NCBI RefSeq assembly: GCF_001467695.1
Contig: NZ_LNYE01000006.1
Location: 124,001-188,000 of the forward strand
From: Legionella gratiana
GTDB lineage: Bacteria > Pseudomonadota > Gammaproteobacteria > Legionellales > Legionellaceae
Length of the DNA: 64,000 nucleotides
Direction: 5' to 3'
Numbering within the stretch: the first letter of the stretch is position 1; every line of letters starts with the position of its first letter. A model generated the notes under the pieces. It was not told the origin of the DNA. It searched no databases and saw only the letters and a list, made by a program, of their open reading frames with translations. Positions 57,402-64,000 of the stretch are shown here, piece after piece. Both the position numbers and the translations under genes were made by a program.

Positions 57402-59525
57402 ATGCATACAAAAATTTTTAAAATCATAATATTATTGTTTTCAGTCACTTTGTCATGCGCTCAAACTGGTCAGGGAGACTCTAATTTCACTAATAGCCAA
57501 ACTTATACGCTCTATCAGCTTTCAAAAATCAATACCGCTGTTATTAAAGGACAAAATCCATCCTATTCTTTTTACATTCCAATTCCAGCTCAATGGTCAA
57601 TGAACTCACTTGATCTCAATTTTGTTATTCAGTTTTCCCCCATCCTGCTTTCCTCTTCAACGCTTACTGTAATGGTTGAAAATGTACCGCTAGATACAAT
57701 CAAGCTGACAGCAGAAAAACAACAAGCTTTTTTCTGGAAAGTAACCGTTCCCAAAAAATTATTAGAGAAAAAAATCACAACTATTCGTGTTGTAGGTTAT
57801 CTAAAAATTAGTGAGGATCCATGCCAGGATATGGAAAATGAGGGTAACTGGCTGACTATATCAGGAAATTCAACAGTCACTTATAATTTTAACCAAATAA
57901 ATAAACCATTAGATTTAGCTCGGTTCCCTTATCCGTTTATACAAAAAGATTCGCCGATAAAAGATAAGATTTCATTTATTTTGCCAAACCCATTAAATGC
58001 TGAAACTATAGGTCCTTACCTTAAAACGGCAAATATTTTGTCAAAAAAAGCAAGTTGGCGAGGTGTATCTTTTGATTTTGCAGGCCAAGGAAAAGGAAAT
58101 ATTTTCCCTTCAACACCTTATAATGCAATATTAATTGCAATGCCTTCTGATTTTGACTTTAATCAAATTAAACTTGAAGTTCCTTTTGAACTTAAAAACA
58201 ATATTTGGTACACCGATAATGGAACACCATTAGCAAATAATCGTGGCCTGATTTTTCTAGTGCCCTATCCGAAGCAACCAGAACAAGCATTATTGATTGT
58301 CACTGCTAATAGCCAAGAGGGTATCAATACAGCCTTAAATAGCTTGAGCAATAATGTGTTGAATTTTACTGCAAATACAGACTCCTATTATATTGCGGGA
58401 ATTCCAGAAGATCCATTCGATAACAAATTGAGTAAACCCAGCCTTAGCTTCGCTGATATGGGGTATCTAGATAATGTAGTATATGGTGACGGACAACAAA
58501 CAATCACCTATCAGTTTGATCTTCCCAAAGAATTTATTAACGAACCTGTCAAATTGGTTTTAACTTATAATCATAGCCCCTTTTTGGATCCGGATCATTC
58601 CTCATATTTGATGGTACGTTTAAATGATTTACCATTAGATGGAGTAAAATTATTGTCAGATGATGCAAAAAAATCGATTATCGAAATTGTACTGCCTTCG
58701 AAACAATTAAAACCAGGAAAAAACAAACTCGATGTCATATTTGATTTACGACTTCCTGATAAATATTGCTCACAAAACTACTTAAGTCTTGCTTGGGGTA
58801 CAATTTATAATGACAGTTATTTGAGTTTTACCCCTAACAAAGCATTAGGTGATTTACGGATAAAATATTATCCATATCTTATGGATAACCAAGTTACTAT
58901 CGGGTTACCCCAAAATGCTAAAACCTATGAAAATAAAAAATTGTTGTTGGAATTAATAAAATTTGCTACTTCCTTTAAAAATAGCTCGGAAATCTCCGTA
59001 GTGAAAAATACACAACTTGGAGACTCTTACATAGACGGTAACGTGGTTTATTTAGGAACAGGTAAAGAGAAATCTCCTTTTTTGCAAGAATTGAAAACAA
59101 CGTTTACTGATATGACTGAACATTTAAACTTGACATCCAATAACACTTTAAAATCAATTGACAAAAACTTGTTTCTTAATGCATTTGATAAAAATCAAAA
59201 TATAGGTTTTGTTGGTATTACCAAAGATACTGAGAACAGTATTCATTTAATTTTATTTGGTTATACACCCACTGAATTGGAGTTAGCACTTGCCTTAATG
59301 AATGATCAATACAAACGTGATAATCTTCATGGGAATATTGCCGTCTCTTTTCAAAATGGTTCCTATACTAGTCTTTCGAGCGAAGAAATTAATCAACAAA
59401 TTGAAAAGGAACTCAAACTTAAAAAATCAGGCCAAATAACATTTTATATAGTTTTATTTGTTTTGGGAGGGCTAACTCTTCTTGGTCTGACATGGTTCAT
59501 CCTTCGAGGTATCCGAAACAAATAA
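57402..59525 (+). CDS. BcsB-like periplasmic polysaccharide subunit (copy 1)
   Basis: This 707-residue protein has a signal peptide (IIILLFSVTLSCAQTG) and two similar carbohydrate-binding/flavodoxin-like halves. DMGYLDNVVYGDGQQTITYQ, PFLDPDHSSYLMVRLNDLPL and LDVIFDLRLPDKYC are typical of BcsB. A C-terminal membrane anchor (FYIVLFVLGGLTLLGLTWFI) is followed by a short basic tail. BcsB guides the polymer through the periplasm and holds the synthase. Here it should pair with the NfrB-like glycosyltransferase rather than with a cellulose synthase, since no BcsA is present. It is convergent with that gene. Confidence 0.85.
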   Translation: MHTKIFKIIILLFSVTLSCAQTGQGDSNFTNSQTYTLYQLSKINTAVIKGQNPSYSFYIPIPAQWSMNSLDLNFVIQFSPILLSSSTLTVMVENVPLDTIKLTAEKQQAFFWKVTVPKKLLEKKITTIRVVGYLKISEDPCQDMENEGNWLTISGNSTVTYNFNQINKPLDLARFPYPFIQKDSPIKDKISFILPNPLNAETIGPYLKTANILSKKASWRGVSFDFAGQGKGNIFPSTPYNAILIAMPSDFDFNQIKLEVPFELKNNIWYTDNGTPLANNRGLIFLVPYPKQPEQALLIVTANSQEGINTALNSLSNNVLNFTANTDSYYIAGIPEDPFDNKLSKPSLSFADMGYLDNVVYGDGQQTITYQFDLPKEFINEPVKLVLTYNHSPFLDPDHSSYLMVRLNDLPLDGVKLLSDDAKKSIIEIVLPSKQLKPGKNKLDVIFDLRLPDKYCSQNYLSLAWGTIYNDSYLSFTPNKALGDLRIKYYPYLMDNQVTIGLPQNAKTYENKKLLLELIKFATSFKNSSEISVVKNTQLGDSYIDGNVVYLGTGKEKSPFLQELKTTFTDMTEHLNLTSNNTLKSIDKNLFLNAFDKNQNIGFVGITKDTENSIHLILFGYTPTELELALALMNDQYKRDNLHGNIAVSFQNGSYTSLSSEEINQQIEKELKLKKSGQITFYIVLFVLGGLTLLGLTWFILRGIRNK

Positions 59526-59589
59526 GCCGAGTCAGCGAAATTAACAAAAATCAAAGATTTTTAGTCCGAAAAAAAGTGGCCATCTTATC

Positions 59590-61452
59590 CTAAACATACA
59601 ATTCAAATTGAACTTGATATGGTTTTAAATGATTTATAATTTCATTAATTAATTTTTCATTACTAGGATCTGGTATCGCGACAGTTATTTTTTTTTTATC
59701 TCGATCAAATTGAATAGGATAAATATTGTATCGTTTGAGCCAGTAGTAATTATAAAAAGAAATACCTGGCATATCCCGACGAATAAGTGGTTTTAAGTCA
59801 CCCAATGTGTTCAAAGAGAGTTTATATTGTTGAGCAATTGTCTTCATAAGCTGATATTGATTAACATAGTTTTTTCTTCGTAAAATATCGCCAATTTGTT
59901 CCCCTGTCTTTTTCTGTTCTGCGACAACTAATTCCAGTTGGTGAAGAGTTATCAAGTTGCTTTGAACGAGCAAATCACCCAATCGCTGTTTATATGAAAT
60001 AAGGATATGACTTCCAGGAAATTGATGTTCGGTTTTATCCCAAACAGGGCTTTTGCTGACTCTTTTTGGAGTGAAAAAAAACTGTCGATAAGCCCGAAGT
60101 AACGCATGTAAGTTGATGACATTTGCATACAAAATACGGGGAATAGACAAAAAAGCAGGAATCCATCCATAAATTCTACATGTGGCTATAAAGCGTTGAA
60201 ATAAGCGTTCTAACATCAGAAACGTAACAAATAAAACTAAATACCAAACCCATGGATGCAGATTAAACTGTTCTTGTAAACTTGGAAATTGTGGATTATC
60301 ATGGGTAACAAACCAATAAAGTACCCAAAAAATAAAAAGGGCGTAACCTAATATATTAACAAAATAAGTAAATGCCGATTTTCTATCATGCAATAGAGTG
60401 TAGCGTGTACTAATATTGCCTACCCATCCAGTCTGAGTCCACTCTTGCAAACTGATACCCATAATCCATCGAGCTTTTTGGCGTACAGCCTTCATATACT
60501 CCATAGGAAAAAGAGCTCGAGTTGCAATAAACTCATGCGTTTTGACTTTTACATATTTTCCCCAGAAGCCCCATTTTCGTTTCCAGCTAGTATGTAAAAT
60601 ACTTTGATACACAAAAATTTGAGACAATCCTTTAAGCCGGATTGTTAATGCTGTTTTATAATCTTCAGTCAAAGAGTATGTGGCGAAAGGTTGACCATCG
60701 TTTCCCTCTGCAAGAATCTTCAATGCATGAGATGAAAAGGCGGTGCCTACTCCTGCAGAAGGAACTAGACCTTTGATCGATTCTCTGACTACTATATCTT
60801 TGGTATGGTTTTCACAAAATTCATCGTTGTAGACCCAATGTGTGAACTTGAAATACCCTACCTCGAGAGGAAAGACAGGAATCTGAATCATATCTTTACG
60901 AGGAATTAAATAATTATAGAGTTTAAACGACAGTGGATGAATAATATCTTCTGAATCATGAAAAACGTATATATCAAAGTGCTTATCATTTGTTAGCTCA
61001 TATTTTTTTATATATTTGTATATCTGATTAAGATTAGAAGCTTTATTGGTTGGCCCTGGATTCTCTCCGATGACACAATGTACGTGAAGGTTAATTTTTT
61101 CAATCTCTTGAACAATATTAACTGTATCAGGATCATTAGGATATACGCCTACAAAAATATCGTAGCACTGATAATCAATACTATTGCAATTATGGATCAA
61201 CATAGTGGCAATGACACCTGCTTCGTGCCAACAGGGAAGCAACACTGCAATATTTTTTTCGGGGTTTGACTTTAACATTTCATAATTTAATTTAGGATAT
61301 TTACGAGTACTCCAAAATCGCCATCCGTATCGGAGCCAGTAGTAGATGTCAATAAATAAATCATCAATGCCTGAAATAGCAAACAATATAGCCGCAATAA
61401 TAAGGAATATCCAGGCAAAATAATATATTCCCAAAATCATCGTGATTGTCAT
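59590..61452 (-). CDS. NfrB-like c-di-GMP-responsive glycosyltransferase
   Basis: This 620-residue inner-membrane enzyme has an N-terminal helix and then a GT2 domain with AVLLPCWHEAGVIATML, HDSEDIIHPLS (D-x-D-like), SLTEDYKTALTIRLKG and RQKARWIMGISLQEW (Q/R-x-x-RW). Two to three helices follow at about 365-425. The last 140 residues are an MshEN domain. Its two 24-residue c-di-GMP motifs begin RLGDLLVQSNLITLHQLELV and QIGDILRRKNYVNQYQLMKT and are joined by a five-residue linker KKTGE. GT2 plus C-terminal MshEN is the NfrB architecture; E. coli NfrB is activated by c-di-GMP. It is somewhat shorter than the E. coli protein. It probably polymerises a HexNAc sugar. Confidence 0.88.
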   Translation of the reverse strand: MTITMILGIYYFAWIFLIIAAILFAISGIDDLFIDIYYWLRYGWRFWSTRKYPKLNYEMLKSNPEKNIAVLLPCWHEAGVIATMLIHNCNSIDYQCYDIFVGVYPNDPDTVNIVQEIEKINLHVHCVIGENPGPTNKASNLNQIYKYIKKYELTNDKHFDIYVFHDSEDIIHPLSFKLYNYLIPRKDMIQIPVFPLEVGYFKFTHWVYNDEFCENHTKDIVVRESIKGLVPSAGVGTAFSSHALKILAEGNDGQPFATYSLTEDYKTALTIRLKGLSQIFVYQSILHTSWKRKWGFWGKYVKVKTHEFIATRALFPMEYMKAVRQKARWIMGISLQEWTQTGWVGNISTRYTLLHDRKSAFTYFVNILGYALFIFWVLYWFVTHDNPQFPSLQEQFNLHPWVWYLVLFVTFLMLERLFQRFIATCRIYGWIPAFLSIPRILYANVINLHALLRAYRQFFFTPKRVSKSPVWDKTEHQFPGSHILISYKQRLGDLLVQSNLITLHQLELVVAEQKKTGEQIGDILRRKNYVNQYQLMKTIAQQYKLSLNTLGDLKPLIRRDMPGISFYNYYWLKRYNIYPIQFDRDKKKITVAIPDPSNEKLINEIINHLKPYQVQFELYV

Positions 61453-61677
61453 CGAATATTAAATTTCCTTTTAATAGATAATATTATAGCAAAATAGGTG
61501 CTTTGAAGGTCAATCAGCCAACAGAATATCTCCGTTAGGGCATATCTTTCTATAAACCATTCAAACAGTGGTTTTCCAGAGGGCATTGGTCTGTGCATAA
61601 ATCACTGTTCCTACTGATCCTTCTCTGATTTGTCGGACACCTTGTTAAGAGAATAAAATCTAAAGCAGAGGTGAATA

Positions 61678-61846
61678 ATGAGTACTAATAAGTCAAAAAA
61701 CAGTTAGTTAGAAAAAAATATAGTCCCCAGTTTAAAGATCCGGTACTTGAGCGAATAGCTAAAGATGATGTTCGTCAGGTTGTTAAAGATCTTGGTTTAT
61801 CAGAAGCTTTATTATATTCCTGGAAAGCACAACAAAAAAAGAGGTG
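61678..61846 (+). pseudogene. IS3-type transposase OrfA fragment
   Basis: From ATG 61678 the frame breaks after eight codons at a poly-A run (AAAAAAC); one more A restores RKKYSPQFKDPVLERIAKDD, then VRQVVKDLGLSEALLYSWKA and QQKKR before a stop. This is an IS3-family helix-turn-helix OrfA of about 55 residues. The sequence tgtcggacacc at about 61629 may be its left end. No OrfB is present; an IS66 fragment follows directly. Confidence 0.75.
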
Positions 61847-61869
61847 ACTCCCTTGAAAATCAAAAACTA

Positions 61870-62696
61870 CAACAGTTTATGAGCTACCCCAGATAAAACT
61901 TCATGTAACAGAATATCGTTTGGTCAAGGGGCAATGTTCATGCTGTGCCTTAAATCATGTAGCTCGTCTTCCGAAAGGAGTCACATGGAGTATTACCGGG
62001 CCTCATTTAACACGTTTTATGTCGCACATGGTTTCAAAATACAAACTATCACGTCGAGAGCTTGTCGAGTTTTTGAAAGAGCACTATGGATTTAATTTAA
62101 GTTTAGGCAGCGTGTTTAATAAACAAAAACTTGTCAATAAAGCATTAAATGAGCCAGTCAAGGAGCTCTTAGAGCAAATGAAACAAAGTATATGCGTCAA
62201 TATGGATGAAACAAGCCACCGACGAAACGGTACAACTCAATGGCTTTGGGGCATGATGTCACCTAAGGCCGCATTTTTCTCTATTGAAAAATCACGAGGT
62301 AAAAAAGTGATTCATCGTCTTATGGCAGGATTTGAACATATTGTTACCTCAGACCGATAAATACTTAGAACAAGGTACTTATACTGACCCTAAACTGAAG
62401 ATTGTTCGCTTTTGTAAAAATTTATTAGAGCACTTTTCAGCATTGTGGACTTTTCTTTTTATTCAGGGTGTTGAACCCACCAATAATCATGCAGAACGAT
62501 GTCTAAGACCCGCGGTGATTTGGCGTAAAAAATCGTTTGGAACTCGTTCTGATTATGGTTCGGACTACGTAGCAAAAACAATGTCTTTCATTATGACCTG
62601 TAAGCTGCAAGCAAGAAACTCTTTTGAGTTCCTTAAAGAATCCATGACCGCTCTTTTTGAAAATAAGGACGCCCCTAAGTTAATAATTTTAAACTA
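61870..62696 (+). mobile_element. IS66-family transposase relic with internal deletion
   Basis: The first part (61882-62360) encodes VTEYRLVKGQCSCCALNHVA (zinc-ribbon start), ITGPHLTRFMSHMVSKYKLS and VNMDETSHRRNGTTQWLWGM, the DDE aspartate region. It ends abruptly at HIVTSDR and a stop. The second part (about 62350-62697) is in another frame and carries GVEPTNNHAERCLRPAVIWR, the glutamate region, and the C-terminus. About 100 or more residues between them are missing, so the transposase is dead. The N-terminal part of a normal IS66 transposase is also missing. It lies between the nfrB-like gene and the second BcsB-like gene. Confidence 0.85.
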
Positions 62697-62724
62697 GGGG
62701 GCTGAGCTATTACGCATTATCATT

Positions 62725-64000
62725 TTAATCGCCTGATTTTTTTCGGAATATTCTCAAAATAAGACCGATAATAATTAAGGCAAGAAACGTAGCTAGCACG
62801 TATAAAACCAAATGCGAAGTAATCTGGGTGACTTTTTTCATGGTTGCTTCAGATTCTGTTTGGCTTTGTATATCTTCTGGTGACAAACTCGTAAAGCTTC
62901 CATTTTCAAATGATACTGCAAGATTTCCTGAAAGCGATTCTCGTTTAAAACCATTATCCAAGAGTCGTACGGCAAGATTCAGATCTGCAGGGGAATAACC
63001 ATAAAGGATCATCTGATGAGTATTTGGATCGGTTTCCTTTTCCCAAATTCTTGCAAAGCCTATTCCCTGACTTTCTAAAAATGCATTTTCAAAAACAGAT
63101 TTATCTATATCAGTAAGCACCGGATCTTTGGTATTTTTCAAAGAAACTAGGAAGTTCTTGAACAGTTTTTTCAGATCCTCAATGAATAATGAATGGCTCT
63201 TTGCGGTTGTGAAAAGTAAAGTATTGTAAGAAGCGATCTTAGATTTTTCAAATTTGGAGTGATTTAGCAGTGCAAGAGAGGTATTATTTTTCAAATTGGA
63301 TGAAAAATTTATTAAGTTATTGATCAATTTTTTATTGTTGTAGGCTTCTTCTTCAGAGGGCAGTGATACAAATACATTTCCCGTCATCAAAGAGGGCCAA
63401 TCTTTGAGTTGAGGCCTATCTAATATATCTTCATCCTCACTGCTGAATTCTAAATTGCTGTTCTGATAAATAATTCCCCAAGCTTGAGCCAGATAATCTT
63501 TAGAGCACCATGAGCTGGCTAAAGACAAAACAAAGTTAATTGTTAAGTTATTTTTTCCTACCACTAAATTATTGGCCGGAAGTGGAAGTTTCAGAGTTTT
63601 AATGCCTTCCGAATCTGGAACCAACTCTACTCCACCAATAGGTACTCCATTTAAGTTAACACTCAGACTAGATAATTTTATTTTTTCAAGAAATGGACTA
63701 TGACTATATACAAGATTTAATGAGTTATTTTTTCCAAAAAACTGGGTTGGAAGATTAAATTGGTAAGATAATGCATTTTGCCCTACTCCAAAAACCATAT
63801 TATCTTTATAACCTAAATCCTGAAAAGTAATTGAAGATCGATTTTCGAGATTGTCAGGGAGATCTATTTTATTCTTAACCAAAAAAAATGATGGGTTGTT
63901 TACCATCTTTTGCATCAAACCAGAACGAAGTGTACGGATGGTGTTATTTAAGCCTTCTGTAGAATTTGAAGAAATAACTAATAGTGGTTGTTGTTGATAT
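62725..64000 (-). CDS. BcsB-like periplasmic polysaccharide subunit (copy 2), cut by window end
   Basis: This open frame runs unbroken past the window end (upstream codons still read QQQPLLVISSNSTEGLNNTI), so the N-terminus is missing. The visible 425 residues parallel copy 1: FQDLGYKDNMVFGVGQNALS, HSPFLEKIKLSSLSVNLNGV, LNLAVRLLDNGFKRESLSGN and FENGSFTSLSPEDI. A C-terminal anchor (HLVLYVLATFLALIIIGLIL) and a basic tail follow. The two are clear paralogues but diverged, in opposite orientation around the nfrB-like gene. Two BcsB-type subunits in one locus is unusual. Confidence 0.85.
   Translation of the reverse strand, partial: YQQQPLLVISSNSTEGLNNTIRTLRSGLMQKMVNNPSFFLVKNKIDLPDNLENRSSITFQDLGYKDNMVFGVGQNALSYQFNLPTQFFGKNNSLNLVYSHSPFLEKIKLSSLSVNLNGVPIGGVELVPDSEGIKTLKLPLPANNLVVGKNNLTINFVLSLASSWCSKDYLAQAWGIIYQNSNLEFSSEDEDILDRPQLKDWPSLMTGNVFVSLPSEEEAYNNKKLINNLINFSSNLKNNTSLALLNHSKFEKSKIASYNTLLFTTAKSHSLFIEDLKKLFKNFLVSLKNTKDPVLTDIDKSVFENAFLESQGIGFARIWEKETDPNTHQMILYGYSPADLNLAVRLLDNGFKRESLSGNLAVSFENGSFTSLSPEDIQSQTESEATMKKVTQITSHLVLYVLATFLALIIIGLILRIFRKKSGD

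Noticed and set aside
55310-59525. A cellulose synthase (bcs) operon
   Set aside because: BcsB-like and TPR exporter genes are present, but there is no BcsA with a PilZ domain and no BcsZ. The synthase is a GT2-MshEN protein, which fits NfrB better.
1-64000. CRISPR array, rRNA genes or a prophage
   Set aside because: No evenly spaced direct repeats, no rRNA-like stretches and no phage structural genes were found. The repeated sequences seen are scattered palindromic elements.

Overview
The window reads as chromosome from a Legionella-like gammaproteobacterium. The DNA is AT-rich, and the core genes (carB-greA, lptGF, mutM, coaD, lolB, prs, fis, pdxH, sdhCDAB-sucABCD, feoABC, zapE, panBC) are of gammaproteobacterial type. 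ispE is missing from the usual lolB-prs neighbourhood, which fits a Legionella/Coxiella-type lineage that makes isoprenoids by the mevalonate route. Two large orphan proteins look like Dot/Icm effectors, and one small protein carries a segment like ribosome modulation factor. The genus is inferred from this gene content; no species call is possible.

Layout. 1-900: a frameshifted small gene in a bed of dispersed intergenic repeats. 902-7937: a five-gene minus-strand signalling operon with a triple-PAS histidine kinase, a receiver protein, an MHYT hybrid kinase with two receivers, a second receiver protein, and an HPt-receiver-receiver-GGDEF diguanylate cyclase. 8014-12344: a DUF3096 mini-protein, greA and carB. 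12460-17485: a small orphan, a membrane protein with a U-box-like segment, a BaiN/YhiN-type flavoprotein, and lptF-lptG. 18021-21934: polyhydroxyalkanoate accessory genes (phasin, phaR, two phaB-type reductases) and a delta-9-type fatty acid desaturase. 22114-28390: mutM, plsC, ggt, coaD, lolB, tRNA-Gln and prs. 28745-34653: fis, a DUF945-like protein, an MFS transporter, an SseB-like protein, an RMF-like protein and pdxH. 34755-44270: one long TCA operon, sdhCDAB-sucABCD. 44474-52129: an orphan, feoABC behind a Fur-like site, a 661-residue effector candidate, zapE and an alpha/beta hydrolase. 52408-54050: a possible leader peptide, then panB-panC.

54155 to the window end is the most interesting part. 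It holds a wecB (UDP-GlcNAc 2-epimerase) pseudogene with three lesions, an NfrA-like TPR/outer-membrane protein, a BcsB-like periplasmic protein, an NfrB-like family 2 glycosyltransferase with a C-terminal tandem MshEN c-di-GMP-binding motif, an insertion-sequence graveyard, and a second BcsB-like gene that runs off the window. Together these resemble the c-di-GMP-controlled ManNAc-type secreted glycan system known from E. coli NfrA/NfrB/WecB (the phage N4 receptor glycan), but with two BcsB-like subunits, alternating strands and a broken local sugar-nucleotide epimerase.

Intergenic spaces repeatedly carry composite palindromic repeats, many placed just after stop codons where they may act as terminators. 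No CRISPR array or rRNA was seen; the only tRNA found is tRNA-Gln(TTG).
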